Positions 34,404 to 43,849 of a stretch of 64,000 bases of DNA are shown piece by piece. Numbering within the stretch: the first letter of the stretch is position 1; every line of letters starts with the position of its first letter. This DNA is from Cognataquiflexum aquatile (lineage in GTDB: Bacteria; Bacteroidota; Bacteroidia; Cytophagales; Cyclobacteriaceae). The translations under genes were made by a program, and so were the position numbers. Under the pieces are notes generated by a model. It saw nothing but the letters and a program-made list of their open reading frames with translations. It had not been told where the DNA came from and ran no database searches. The DNA lies in NCBI RefSeq assembly GCF_003316845.1, contig NZ_QMIK01000002.1, forward strand, positions 372,001 to 436,000. Direction: 5' to 3'.

Positions 34404-36080
34404 TTATTTGTCAAAAAAGGGAGGTCTTTTTTTCTGCCATTCGGTTTTTTCCTGATAAGCTTTGCCCAGCATGACCAGCTTCTCTTCGTCAAAAAGATTG
34501 GCGAGAAATGTAATGGAAGTCGGACTGCCGTTTTCAGCAAAACCGTTTGGCATGCAGAGGGCAGGATGTCCGGTCAGGTTGGTGATCTGAAGTTGGTTTC
34601 CCGCAAAGGAAGGAGTCACGATAACATCATATTCCTGAAACAAGGCGTGCATTTCTTCGATCAAAATGCTGCGATACCTGTTGGCTTGTATGTATTCGAC
34701 CGCCGGGATGAACCTTGCTGCACGGAAGAGATTTGGCCAGGCATTGCGGTGTTGGGCGACCATTTGGTCATCGAGATTCAATCTTGTCAAGTCATCAAAA
34801 GCCGCGGCACCCTCCACATAGAGCGAAATCAACATGCTGCTCGGATCGACAGAAGTTTTGAGTTCGACAGGATGGAGTTCCAATCCCATCGCCCTCAGGT
34901 CTTCCAATACTTTTTTGTCTTTGTCTATATTTTGCCTGTCACCTTCGAAGAAAGGAGCAAAATATCCGATCTTGAGGTCTTTGATGGATTTTTTGGAGTT
35001 GTATTGAAATGCTGCGGCGATGGTGCTTTTGTCTTTGGAGTCAAATCCATTAATGATAGAAAGGACAATTCCGTTGTCCAAAGCTGACCTGGAAATTGGG
35101 CCGATTTTGTCCATGCTCCAACTCAGTGCCATGGCACCGTGTCGGCTTACCCTTCCAAATGTAGGTCTCAGTCCTGTCACTCCGTTTCTTGTGGAAGGCG
35201 AGACAATGCTTCCGAGTGTTTCTGTTCCGATGGCAAAAGGCACCAATCCCGCACTCACGGCAGAGGCCGATCCTGCCGATGAACCGCTTGAACCTTGCTT
35301 CATGTTCCATGGATTTTTGGTCACCCCTCCGTACCACACATCTCCCATGGCCAAGGCGCCCAAGGTAAATTTTCCCACCAAGACTGCGCCTGCTTCATTG
35401 AGTTTTTCTACTACCGTAGCCGTCTCATCGATCGTTTGATCTTTGTAAGGCATGGCGCCCCATGTGGTTTTGGTACCTTTCACTGCCAACAAATCCTTGA
35501 TGCCATAAGGAATGCTATGCAGCGGACCACGGTCAATTCCTTTTGCAAGCTCGGCATCCATGGCTTTGGCTTTTTGCATGGCCTCTGTTTCCATTAAAGT
35601 GATAAGGCACTGAAGTGTATCCGAATAAGTTTTGATCCGGTCGAGGTAGATTTTTGTCAATCTTTCCGAGCTCAGCTTTTTGCTTTTGATCAAAGAAGAA
35701 AGTTCAGCAACAGAAAGGTAGGCGATGTCAGCTTCTTTTTTGGGTAGACTGACATTGACAGGTATTCCCCAATCAATTTCTTCCTGAATCTGGTTTGGTA
35801 CAAAACCATGGGGAAGGGGGTTGAAACCAATGGCAGGAGCAACTGAATTTGTGATGGGCTGCTTGCGCATGGTCTCGTAACTTGTCCTGTAATTGGTCAG
35901 GTTTCGGTTCATGCTGTCCCTCTCGGCCGGAGAAAATTCAAGTCCGATCAGGATTTGGGCGTTGGCAATGTTTTCGGAAGTGATGTCCGCCATCATTTTG
36001 CCGCCGACAAACCCTGAAGACAAAAGAAGTATTCCTCCTAGAATTAAACCTATCCGGTTCCTATTTATGATTCTCTTCAT
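34404..36080 (-). CDS. amidase signature family protein
   Basis: A 558-residue amidase with an N-terminal membrane or signal segment (about 9-27). The Ser-cisSer-Lys triad is visible as Lys195 (GIKDLLAV), the Ser-rich loop QGSSGSSAGS (262-271) and nucleophile Ser291 in GTETLGSIVSP. The protein is probably exported to the periplasm, where it would hydrolyse an amide; the substrate is unknown. It is probably co-transcribed with the FAD oxidase, which would fit breakdown of an N-methylated amide, but this is speculation. Confidence 0.87.
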   Translation of the reverse strand: MKRIINRNRIGLILGGILLLSSGFVGGKMMADITSENIANAQILIGLEFSPAERDSMNRNLTNYRTSYETMRKQPITNSVAPAIGFNPLPHGFVPNQIQEEIDWGIPVNVSLPKKEADIAYLSVAELSSLIKSKKLSSERLTKIYLDRIKTYSDTLQCLITLMETEAMQKAKAMDAELAKGIDRGPLHSIPYGIKDLLAVKGTKTTWGAMPYKDQTIDETATVVEKLNEAGAVLVGKFTLGALAMGDVWYGGVTKNPWNMKQGSSGSSAGSASAVSAGLVPFAIGTETLGSIVSPSTRNGVTGLRPTFGRVSRHGAMALSWSMDKIGPISRSALDNGIVLSIINGFDSKDKSTIAAAFQYNSKKSIKDLKIGYFAPFFEGDRQNIDKDKKVLEDLRAMGLELHPVELKTSVDPSSMLISLYVEGAAAFDDLTRLNLDDQMVAQHRNAWPNLFRAARFIPAVEYIQANRYRSILIEEMHALFQEYDVIVTPSFAGNQLQITNLTGHPALCMPNGFAENGSPTSITFLANLFDEEKLVMLGKAYQEKTEWQKKRPPFFDK

Positions 36081-36155
36081 GTAGATTTACGTTTGGGTAA
36101 AAAACCTATTCGGATGAGTAAATGTTATTTTCGAGGAATATAGCCAATTTAGATT

Positions 36156-36596
36156 ATGGACAAAAACAGCATTACACCAAGTTTTCCAATGCCCCTGCGC
36201 GGCCTGTTATTGCTTACAGGGATGTACACCTTTGCTTGGTCGGCTTTCTTCCGATATTTTGGAGAAGACTTTTTGAAATGGCTGTCTATGAATCCGGATT
36301 ACCTCGCTGAGTCCAATACCAACGTCTTCGGGATTTTCGGGATGATCTTGGGCTTTCTGATTTTTATGAGTGCCTTTTATCCGATCAGTTGGCAGTATTT
36401 GATTTTGGTCGGGATCGTCGGGCATCTGGCACTTCTTGTTTGGGTTTTCATTGCTTTTATTCCTGATTTGGGATGGAACAAAAGGACTGTGTTCCAAATC
36501 GGTTTCAATCAAATCATCTGGCTGGTGCTCTTGACAATTGTATATTTGAGATCTGTCAAAGTGAAAAAATATCTTCAAACGCTTGAAAGCAAATAA
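36156..36596 (+). CDS. small membrane protein of unknown function
   Basis: A 146-residue protein with four predicted membrane helices (about 14-32, 53-75, 79-102 and 115-130) and a basic end (RSVKVKKYLQTLESK). The layout resembles small uncharacterised membrane proteins common in Bacteroidota. No catalytic motif is seen. It diverges from the amidase gene and is followed by a sugar isomerase-like gene 133 bases on. Confidence 0.6.
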   Translation: MDKNSITPSFPMPLRGLLLLTGMYTFAWSAFFRYFGEDFLKWLSMNPDYLAESNTNVFGIFGMILGFLIFMSAFYPISWQYLILVGIVGHLALLVWVFIAFIPDLGWNKRTVFQIGFNQIIWLVLLTIVYLRSVKVKKYLQTLESK

Positions 36597-36729
36597 CTTT
36601 TTGAAGGCCTTTTTTGACATTTAATAAAACGAAGAATCATTAAAATCAAAAATTAGCTGAGTTCAAACTGATTACCATTATTATTTCTGAAATTCGATTT
36701 CGCATCTTTAATTCTCAAACAGTAAACCT

Positions 36730-37698
36730 ATGAACAGAAGAATTTTCATCCAAAAAAGTGCCGTTGCGGTAGCCGCAGGTAGCTTAATACCCCATTTGAC
36801 CATGGCCGATGACATGCAAAAAATCAAATCCCTAGGAGTCGCCTTGTTTACGGTTCCCAAAGCCCTTTCGGCAGATTTTGAAGGAACGCTTAAAGTGATT
36901 TCGGAAATCGGCTATAAAGAGTTGGAGTTTTTTGGGCCATATACATTTTCGGATGAAGCGACCAAGGAAGGTTGGAAAATGGCAGCCAATGCATTGGGCT
37001 TTTCCGGAAGCGGGTATTTTGGAAAAACACCAAAAGAGGTGAAGGAAATTTTAAACAGGTATGGACTTTCTGCCCCGAGCATCCATGTGGATTTACCGAC
37101 TTTGAGAAACAACATGGAAGGTGTTGCTGAAGCAGCACATGTTGTCGGGCACAAATATGTGGGTATCGCCATGATTCCGGATGACATGAGGAAAAGCCTC
37201 GACGACTACAAAAAAACCGCTGAGATCTTCAATCAGGTCGGTGAATCTGCCAAGAAAAACGGCTTGACTTTCTTCTATCATAACCATGGCTATGGCCACA
37301 AAGCCGTAGATGGCGTGGTTCCTTTCCAGATGATACTTGACAACACAGATGCTGATTTGGTCAAAATGCAGATGGATGTTTTTTGGTTTACCGCGGCAGG
37401 AATTGACCCCATCAAATACCTCAAGGAAAATCCAAAAAGGTTCCCTTTGCTCCATGTAAAAGACATGCGTGAGAAAAAGACTTTCCCAGGAGATGGTGGG
37501 AATATGGGTGAATGGATGGGGTTATTCCCGTACCTGGCGGATGCAGGTGATGGGGTTTTGGACTTGTCCGGTATCCTTTGCGAAGCAAAAAAATCAGGAG
37601 CCAAGCATTTTCTGTTAGAAAAAGACCTGACTCCTGACCATGTAAATGCCCTTCAAAAAAGCTTTGATTACCTCTCTGCTTTGAATCTGAAGTGTTGA
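36730..37698 (+). CDS. secreted sugar phosphate isomerase/epimerase-like TIM-barrel protein
   Basis: A 322-residue protein of the xylose isomerase-like TIM-barrel superfamily. The N-terminus MNRRIFIQKSAVAVAAG is a Tat-like signal, so it is exported as a folded protein. Metal-binding residues are suggested by ELEFFGPY, YHNHGY, KMQMDVFWF and LLHVKDM, spread across the barrel, and LLEKDLTPDH near the end. In Bacteroidota such proteins accompany sugar or inositol catabolism. No pathway partner is adjacent and the substrate is unknown. Confidence 0.8.
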   Translation: MNRRIFIQKSAVAVAAGSLIPHLTMADDMQKIKSLGVALFTVPKALSADFEGTLKVISEIGYKELEFFGPYTFSDEATKEGWKMAANALGFSGSGYFGKTPKEVKEILNRYGLSAPSIHVDLPTLRNNMEGVAEAAHVVGHKYVGIAMIPDDMRKSLDDYKKTAEIFNQVGESAKKNGLTFFYHNHGYGHKAVDGVVPFQMILDNTDADLVKMQMDVFWFTAAGIDPIKYLKENPKRFPLLHVKDMREKKTFPGDGGNMGEWMGLFPYLADAGDGVLDLSGILCEAKKSGAKHFLLEKDLTPDHVNALQKSFDYLSALNLKC

Positions 37699-37709
37699 TA
37701 TTATTCCGA

Positions 37710-38030
37710 TTAAAGTAAGATAATCAATAGGATGATAATGATGATCAAAGCCCCTGTGGAAATGTAAAGACCTGTTCCACGGAGGGCTCTGGCTTCTTTT
37801 TCAAGGCTTTTCAATTCTGCTTTGATTTCGGCTTTTTCAGCTTTTTCAAGATTGGATAATTCCATATCTCGGATTTCAAGAACCCGGGCTTCGATTTCCT
37901 CAAGTTTTACCTGCTCTTCAGCGGTCAATACTTTTGGTTCTTTTTTGCCTTTGCCTTCAGCAAATGTAGGTGTGGTGGAAAACAGGAGCAATGCGGCCGC
38001 TGTCGTCATCAAAATGTTCGATTTTTTCAT
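37710..38030 (-). CDS. small envelope protein with coiled coil and C-terminal membrane anchor
   Basis: A 106-residue protein with a signal peptide (cleavage near TFA-EG), a charged coiled-coil stretch (about 38-82, EEQVKLEEIEARVLEIRD) and a C-terminal hydrophobic helix IIIIILLIILL. Tail-anchored small proteins of this kind are frequent in Bacteroidota and of unknown role. It ends 12 bases from the convergent isomerase-like gene and is upstream of fumC on the other side by 21 bases. Confidence 0.6.
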   Translation of the reverse strand: MKKSNILMTTAAALLLFSTTPTFAEGKGKKEPKVLTAEEQVKLEEIEARVLEIRDMELSNLEKAEKAEIKAELKSLEKEARALRGTGLYISTGALIIIIILLIILL

Positions 38031-38051
38031 ATGGGGGTAAAATTGATTTGT

Positions 38052-39452
38052 TTATTTAAGACTGCCGATCATGTCCTCTGGCTTCACCCATTCGTCAAAC
38101 TGCTCGTTTGTCAATAGACCCAATGCCAAAGCAGCTTCCCTTAGGCTAGTGCCTTCTTTATGCGCTTTCTTCGCAATGGCTGCTGCATTTTCATAGCCAA
38201 TGTATGGATTTAACGCTGTCACCAACATCAGGGAATTCTCCAAATGTCTCTTGATGAATGGTTTATTTGGCTCAATACCGATAGCACAGTTGTCATTGAA
38301 AGAAACACAGGCATCACCGATCAACCTGGCGGACTGAAGGAAGTTGGCAATCATCATCGGTTTGAATACATTCAGCTCAAAATGTCCGTTTGATCCGCCG
38401 ATGGAAATAGCAACGTCGTTGCCCATGACCTGTGCGGCAACCATCGTCATGGCTTCCACTTGGGTAGGATTGACTTTGCCTGGCATAATGGAAGAACCCG
38501 GTTCATTTTCAGGGATCAGTATTTCACCGATACCGGATCTTGGGCCTGAAGAAAGCATCCGGATGTCATTGGCGATTTTCATCAGACTTACTGCCAATTG
38601 CTTCAAGGCGCCGTGGGTTTCCACAATGGCGTCATGGGCCGCAAGTGCTTCAAATTTGTTGGGGGCAGTGACCATCGGCTGTCCGGAGAATTGGGCGATC
38701 TTGGCGGCCACCAATTCAGAATAACCTGCAGGGGTATTCAATCCGGTGCCTACTGCAGTTCCGCCAAGGGCAAGTTCTGACAGGTGGGACAAAGTATTTC
38801 TCAATGCTTTCAGTCCATGTTCAAGTTGCGCTACATAGCCCGAAAACTCCTGTCCCAAAGTAAGCGGGGTGGCGTCCATAAAGTGGGTCCTGCCGATCTT
38901 TACGACACCCATAAACTCCTCTGATTTTGCTTTAAGCGTATTTTTGAGGAGCTCCACACCGGGGATGGTTGTTTCCAACACCATCTTGTAAGCCGCAATG
39001 TGCATGGCGGTAGGGAAAGTATCGTTCGAAGACTGTGATTTGTTCACATCATCATTGGGGTGGATTTTCTTTTTGGCATCTTCCAATGAACCTCCCAAAA
39101 GCACATGGGCCCTGTATGCGATTACTTCGTTTGCGTTCATGTTGGATTGTGTTCCAGAGCCTGTCTGCCAGATCACAAGTGGAAACTGATCGTCATGCTG
39201 ACCTGTCAAGATTTCATCGCAGACCTTGGCAATGATATCGGCTTTGTCCTGAGTCAATACTCCGAGCTCGGCATTGGCGATGGCAGCGGATTTTTTGAGG
39301 ATGGCAAATGCCCTGATGATTTCGATAGGCATCCTGTTTTTTTCGCCACCGATTTTGAAATTGTTGATGGACCTTTGGGTCTGCGCTCCCCAATATTTGT
39401 CAGCAGGAACCTCAACAGGCCCCATGGTATCTTTTTCTATCCTGATGCTCAT
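38052..39452 (-). CDS. fumC: class II fumarate hydratase
   Basis: FumC interconverts fumarate and malate in the TCA cycle and needs no iron-sulfur cluster. The 466-residue protein shows the superfamily signature [11 protein letters not shown] with the flexible catalytic loop, plus [14 protein letters not shown] and [17 protein letters not shown]. Length is exactly in the family range. It is transcribed on its own or with the small protein downstream. Confidence 0.97.
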   Translation of the reverse strand: MSIRIEKDTMGPVEVPADKYWGAQTQRSINNFKIGGEKNRMPIEIIRAFAILKKSAAIANAELGVLTQDKADIIAKVCDEILTGQHDDQFPLVIWQTGSGTQSNMNANEVIAYRAHVLLGGSLEDAKKKIHPNDDVNKSQSSNDTFPTAMHIAAYKMVLETTIPGVELLKNTLKAKSEEFMGVVKIGRTHFMDATPLTLGQEFSGYVAQLEHGLKALRNTLSHLSELALGGTAVGTGLNTPAGYSELVAAKIAQFSGQPMVTAPNKFEALAAHDAIVETHGALKQLAVSLMKIANDIRMLSSGPRSGIGEILIPENEPGSSIMPGKVNPTQVEAMTMVAAQVMGNDVAISIGGSNGHFELNVFKPMMIANFLQSARLIGDACVSFNDNCAIGIEPNKPFIKRHLENSLMLVTALNPYIGYENAAAIAKKAHKEGTSLREAALALGLLTNEQFDEWVKPEDMIGSLK

Positions 39453-39529
39453 ATTTATTTGATCCTGTGGTTATTTTTTGATGCGCTAAATTACTACCTG
39501 ATTGGAAGAATACATAAGGATAAGGGGAA

Positions 39530-40015
39530 TTAATCCTTTCGATCCAAATTGAGCATCTCATGGAATATCTCCTGTGAGATTTTGATTTTCCTTTTGAAAT
39601 AACTCCATGCAAAATAGTAGTTGCCAATGGCGGCAAGAAGACTGATGCCGGCATAAACCGGATTTTGGGAGACCAAGCCAAAAACCACAGCCAGACCCAA
39701 GGTCACCACGGTCCAAAAACCCAAGAAAAATGTAGAACTCGGGAATAGCCTATATCTGAGAAAAAGGATACAACCTTTGGGTGTGGCCTCGATTTTGCCC
39801 AAGATCAAGGGCAGAAAACTGTCCGGCTTATTGATGGCCAAGGAGAGTCTGAATGATTCTTTTTCCACTTTTCCGTTGAATTGAAATCCTTTTTGAAGTC
39901 TTTGCTCATAATCTAAAAAGTTGACATCCAGGGTTACTTTTTCTAACCGCTGTTCCACTTCCTTTTTGGACAATGCAGATACGAGCACTTCGCTGTGGTT
40001 TGGAAATGGATTCAT
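39530..40015 (-). CDS. hypothetical membrane protein
   Basis: A 161-residue protein with a soluble N-terminal half (about 1-90) containing a helical basic segment and short strands (GKIEATPKGCILFLRYR), then two membrane helices (about 92-112 and 118-140) and a basic tail. No family is recognised. The hairpin of two helices with an amphipathic N-terminal domain resembles PH-like membrane proteins, but this is only a guess. Confidence 0.5.
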   Translation of the reverse strand: MNPFPNHSEVLVSALSKKEVEQRLEKVTLDVNFLDYEQRLQKGFQFNGKVEKESFRLSLAINKPDSFLPLILGKIEATPKGCILFLRYRLFPSSTFFLGFWTVVTLGLAVVFGLVSQNPVYAGISLLAAIGNYYFAWSYFKRKIKISQEIFHEMLNLDRKD

Positions 40016-40099
40016 TGGATTTTAACTCTAGCCCACCAAAAAAGTTAGATTCCTCTTTTAAAGTAAGATACCGATTGATGCCTTTAAAATTCTGATTTC

Positions 40100-40480
40100 C
40101 TATTTTACTGCAATACAGGAAATTTCCACATTGACATTCTTCGGAAGTTTGCTGACTTCGACGGTTTCTCTTGCGGGGGGATTGGTTTTGAAATACTGCC
40201 CGTATGCTTCATTGATTGTCGCAAACTGACCCATGTCCCTGATAAATATGGTGCATTTGACTACATCGGCAAAGGTAAAACCTCCGGCTCTCAGCACCGC
40301 GTCCATGTTTTTCATGACGGCGTGGGTTTCTTCGGTAATATTTTCATTGATCAACTCACCGGTGACAGGATCCAAGGCAATCTGACCTGACAGATAAAGC
40401 GTATTTCCGGTTTTAACAGCTTGGCTATAGGGCCCGATAGGCGCAGGGGCATCACTTGAGAAGATGATTTCTTTGGACAT
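40100..40480 (-). CDS. ridA: RidA family reactive intermediate deaminase
   Basis: RidA hydrolyses reactive enamine/imine intermediates such as 2-aminoacrylate formed by PLP enzymes. The protein of 126 residues (ATG 40480) has GPYSQAVKTGNTLYLSGQ, the central EETHAVMKNMDAVL helix and the PPARETVEVSKLP signature with the catalytic Arg. A frame upstream adds seven residues, but no homologous start there. It is divergent from kynU, itself a PLP enzyme. Confidence 0.93.
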   Translation of the reverse strand: MSKEIIFSSDAPAPIGPYSQAVKTGNTLYLSGQIALDPVTGELINENITEETHAVMKNMDAVLRAGGFTFADVVKCTIFIRDMGQFATINEAYGQYFKTNPPARETVEVSKLPKNVNVEISCIAVK

Positions 40481-40561
40481 GGGATATCTATTTTTGTGCA
40501 AAATACAGATTCAGAAACAACCGCCGAAATCAAATCGGTTTTTTTCAAAACGGAAACATGG

Positions 40562-40569
40562 TAATTTTG
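40562..40569 (+). promoter_or_regulatory. possible -7 element of the kynU-kmo operon
   Basis: TAATTTTG fits the TAnnTTTG consensus 71 bases before the kynU start. No TTG was found at the expected -33 distance, only a T-run. Confidence 0.35.
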
Positions 40570-40640
40570 ATGATGGAGACAAACCTATTGCCTAGATGGT
40601 GGTTTAGTCTTTGCCAACACCCTTCTTTCCATTACTAAAA

Positions 40641-41927
40641 ATGAAAAAAACAGACTATCGATTTTCAGAAGATTTTGCCAGAGAAATGGATGAAAAGGAT
40701 CCTTTAGGTGGATTCCGGTCGAGATTTTATTTTCCCAAAGTCGATGGAAAGGAGGCGATTTATTTTTGTGGCAATTCCCTTGGGCTACAACCCAAAACCA
40801 CAAAAAAATACATCCAAAAGGAGTTGGATAACTGGGCCAATCTGGCAGTTGACGGCCATTTTCTTGGGGAAGACGCATGGTATCATGTCCGCAAAAAATC
40901 CAAACCGGCTTTGGCTGAGATTGTCGGTGCACATGAGCATGAGGTCGTGGCGATGAATAACCTAAGTTCAAACCTTCATTTTTTGATGGTGTCATTTTAC
41001 CAGCCTACCAAAGAGCGATTCAAAATCATCACTGAAGCTGGTGCTTTTCCTTCGGATATGTACATGCTAGAGACGCAGGTTAAGTTTCATGGCTTGGATC
41101 CCGATCTGACCATCATCGAATTAAAGCCAAGGGAGGGAGAATATACGCTGAGAACTGAAGACATCCTTAAAACCATTTCAGAAAATCAGGGCCAACTTGC
41201 CTTGGTCATGATGGGAGGTTTGCAATATTATACCGGGCAGGTGTTTGACATGGAGGCGATCACTGCCGCGGGGCATGCAGCAGGAGCAAAAGTGGGATTT
41301 GACCTGGCCCATGCTGCAGGAAATGTTCCCCTTCAGTTGCATGATTGGGGAGTTGATTTTGCCACTTGGTGCAGCTACAAATACATGAATTCAGGACCCG
41401 GCAACATCTCCGGTATTTTTGTTCATGAGCGCCATGCCGAAAGTCCCGACTTGCCGAGATTTGCAGGATGGTGGGGACATGATGAAGGGCAGCGATTCAA
41501 GATGGAAAAAGGTTTTAAGCCGATGTTTGGTGCAGACGGGTGGCAATTGGCCAATTCCAATGTACTTGCCTTGGCTGCACATCAGGCTTCCCTGGATATT
41601 TTTCTGGAAGCAGGCATGGAAAAACTGAGGCAAAAAAGTGAACTTTTGACAGGTTATTTGGAGTTTTTACTCCGGGAAATCAACGGTGAACGCGGTGTAA
41701 TTGAAATAATTACCCCGAAAAACACCAATGAAAGAGGCTGTCAATTATCTTTGCTTGTCAAAAAAGGCGGAAAAGCTGTCTTTGATGAGCTTTACCAAAA
41801 TGCAATAGTTGGGGATTGGCGTCATCCCAACGTAATCAGAATCGCACCCACACCGTTATATAACAGCTTTCTGGATGTCTATAGGTTTGCCAAAATCCTA
41901 GAACAATCCCTTCACAAATTTGCCTGA
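40641..41927 (+). CDS. kynU: kynureninase
   Basis: Kynureninase is a PLP enzyme that splits kynurenine or 3-hydroxykynurenine into (hydroxy)anthranilate and alanine. The protein of 428 residues (ATG 40641) has the PLP-lysine region ATWCSYKYMNSGPG, the Asp of FDLAHAAGN holding the pyridine ring, and HGLDPDL/FYQPTKERF segments typical of KynU. A TTG upstream would add ten residues without similarity. It forms an operon with kmo, whose ATG is 25 bases after the stop. The pair converts kynurenine to 3-hydroxyanthranilate plus alanine. Confidence 0.94.
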   Translation: MKKTDYRFSEDFAREMDEKDPLGGFRSRFYFPKVDGKEAIYFCGNSLGLQPKTTKKYIQKELDNWANLAVDGHFLGEDAWYHVRKKSKPALAEIVGAHEHEVVAMNNLSSNLHFLMVSFYQPTKERFKIITEAGAFPSDMYMLETQVKFHGLDPDLTIIELKPREGEYTLRTEDILKTISENQGQLALVMMGGLQYYTGQVFDMEAITAAGHAAGAKVGFDLAHAAGNVPLQLHDWGVDFATWCSYKYMNSGPGNISGIFVHERHAESPDLPRFAGWWGHDEGQRFKMEKGFKPMFGADGWQLANSNVLALAAHQASLDIFLEAGMEKLRQKSELLTGYLEFLLREINGERGVIEIITPKNTNERGCQLSLLVKKGGKAVFDELYQNAIVGDWRHPNVIRIAPTPLYNSFLDVYRFAKILEQSLHKFA

Positions 41928-41952
41928 CCAGGCAGAAAGTATCTCTCAAACC

Positions 41953-43308
41953 ATGAAAAAAAATGAAATCAGCATCCTTGGTTCCGGTCTTATCGGGTCA
42001 TTGTTGAGCATATATATGAAAAAAAGAGGTCTTGACGTAAATGTTTACGAGAAAAGACCCGACAACCGAAAAGGGCAGTACCAGGAAGAAGGCAGGTCTA
42101 TCAACATGGCCTTGAGCGACAGAGGGTGGAATGCCTTGGAAAAAGCCGGTTTAAAGGAAAAAGTACTCCCCTTGACCATTCCCATGTACGGGCGAAAAGT
42201 CCACGATGAACATGGGAAAACGAGTTTTATACCCTACGGAAAAGAAGGTCAGGCGATCTACTCTATTTCCAGAGGGAGATTTACCCAGCTCTTGATTGAT
42301 GAAGCGGAAAAATTAGGGGTCAAGCAAAATTTTGGATATAAAATAGAAGATGTGGACCTCAGGTCCAATGAGCTTTTGGTCGTGGATCCGGAAGGGAACA
42401 AAGAAACAATTTCCTCTAATGTCATTATTGGATCAGATGGAGCCTATTCTGCGCTTAGAAATGCCATGCTGAAGCAAGTCCGATTTGACTACAAGCAGGA
42501 ATATATCACCCATGGTTATAAAGAACTCAGCATCCCTCCGACGGAATCCGGTGAATTTGCCATGGATCCCAATGCCCTCCATATCTGGCCTAGGGGAAGC
42601 TTTATGCTCATCGCACTTCCCAATCCGGACAAATCATTTACCTGTACCCTTTTTCTTCCATTCGAAGGTGAAAGGATAAGTTTTGAAAATATAAGGGATG
42701 AAAAGGATGTGGCGAATGTCTTTGAAACCTACTTTGATGATGCATTTAAGTTAATGCCCACCTTGAAGGAAGAATATTTCAAAAACCCTTCCTCTGCCCT
42801 TATCAATATAGAATGCTATCCTTGGATGCTCAAAAGCGCCCTTTTGATCGGGGATGCTTCTCATGCCATGGTTCCTTTTTATGGTCAGGGCATGAATTGT
42901 GGATTTGAGGATTGTTTTATTTTGGATGAATTGATTGAAAAATTCGGTACCAATGCTTGGGAGTTGGTTTTTGCCAAATTTCAGAAAAAGAGGAAAAGAG
43001 ATACGGATGCCATCTGTCAGTTAGCAATGGAGAATTTCGAAGAAATGAGAAATGAAGTGTCTGACCCAAAATTCCTGATCAGAAAAAAAATAGAAGCCAA
43101 GTTGCATGCCCTTTACCCTAAAGAGTGGATTCCGCTCTATACCATGGTGACATTTTCCAATATGCCTTACTCAGAGGCATATGCCCAAGGGAAGCTGCAG
43201 GAAAAAATCATGGACAAGGTCATGTCAAGTCCATTGATTTCCCAAAATTGGGACAAACTGGATTATGAAGACATCCTGTATCAAATGGACAAAGCGAAGG
43301 CTGTATAA
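41953..43308 (+). CDS. kmo: kynurenine 3-monooxygenase
   Basis: Kmo is an FAD-dependent hydroxylase converting kynurenine to 3-hydroxykynurenine with NADPH and oxygen. The protein of 451 residues (ATG 41953) begins with the dinucleotide fold ILGSGLIGS, contains the second FAD motif ALLIGDASHAMVPFYGQGMN (DASH with GQG) and the EEGRSINMALSDRGW segment typical of the family. The tail after about 400 is membrane-associated in homologues. An alternative TTG start 33 bases upstream overlaps the kynU stop. Other kynurenine pathway genes are not in the window. Confidence 0.94.
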   Translation: MKKNEISILGSGLIGSLLSIYMKKRGLDVNVYEKRPDNRKGQYQEEGRSINMALSDRGWNALEKAGLKEKVLPLTIPMYGRKVHDEHGKTSFIPYGKEGQAIYSISRGRFTQLLIDEAEKLGVKQNFGYKIEDVDLRSNELLVVDPEGNKETISSNVIIGSDGAYSALRNAMLKQVRFDYKQEYITHGYKELSIPPTESGEFAMDPNALHIWPRGSFMLIALPNPDKSFTCTLFLPFEGERISFENIRDEKDVANVFETYFDDAFKLMPTLKEEYFKNPSSALINIECYPWMLKSALLIGDASHAMVPFYGQGMNCGFEDCFILDELIEKFGTNAWELVFAKFQKKRKRDTDAICQLAMENFEEMRNEVSDPKFLIRKKIEAKLHALYPKEWIPLYTMVTFSNMPYSEAYAQGKLQEKIMDKVMSSPLISQNWDKLDYEDILYQMDKAKAV

Positions 43309-43312
43309 AATA

Positions 43313-43346
43313 AAAGACTGCTTCCAATCAAAGCAGTCTTTTTTTT
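43313..43346 (+). terminator. terminator of the kynU-kmo operon
   Basis: AAAGACTGCTT (43313-43323) and AAGCAGTCTTT (43331-43341) make an 11-bp stem with a 7-base loop. It is followed by T to 43346, five bases behind the kmo stop. Confidence 0.93.
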
Positions 43347-43659
43347 CACCTTATTTATTACCTCCCTGCTAATTTTTCTGAATAGGAGTTTAAGATATGT
43401 TTTGAATTTTGAATTGAACATATCCTGTTAAAATTGTATTTTTATTAGAACATACTTGATTTTACAAACAGAAATTTTCTAAATGAGTTTTTAGTATTTT
43501 ACATTAAGTTTTTTGTGGCGAATAAATCGCAATATTTTTTACTGATTTAGGTATAAAAAACCAATAGAAGGATTAAAAAACTGAAGGCCTTGAGTACTCA
43601 AAATTTCCAAAAACTTCTAAATCAGCCTTTAAAGACATATCTTAAAATGCAAGCCTTTT

Positions 43660-43765
43660 TTATCCACATTTTCGAATACTTTTCCACACACCCTAAAAAA
43701 AAGCACATAACCTATTGATAATCAATTAATTAAATCACTTCACTTTTATATGATTTTGTGGATAA
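43660..43765. other. cluster of DnaA-box matches, candidate replication origin
   Basis: TTATCCACA (43660-43668) and TGTGGATAA (43757-43765) are exact DnaA boxes in opposite orientation. TTTTCCACA (43680-43688) fits the relaxed form TTWTNCACA. They lie within 106 bases of an AT-rich region with no gene. Whether this is oriC or a DnaA-titrating locus cannot be decided here. Confidence 0.5.
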
Positions 43766-43849
43766 TTAACTGTAAATGAGAATTTTACGTAATCGTTGTA
43801 TTTTTTTGGGTTGGAAATTTGGGGAAAAATAGCATAAAAACAGTGGCCT

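Larger units (their letters stand above)
43309..43849. other. 541-base AT-rich gene-free region between convergent genes
   Basis: It holds the kmo terminator (43313-43346), three DnaA-box matches (43660-43765) and a 12-bp inverted repeat TTTAAGATATGT / ACATATCTTAAA (43389-43400 and 43635-43646). No ORF is convincing. Since both neighbours point into it, no promoter is needed here, which makes its length unusual. Confidence 0.75.
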
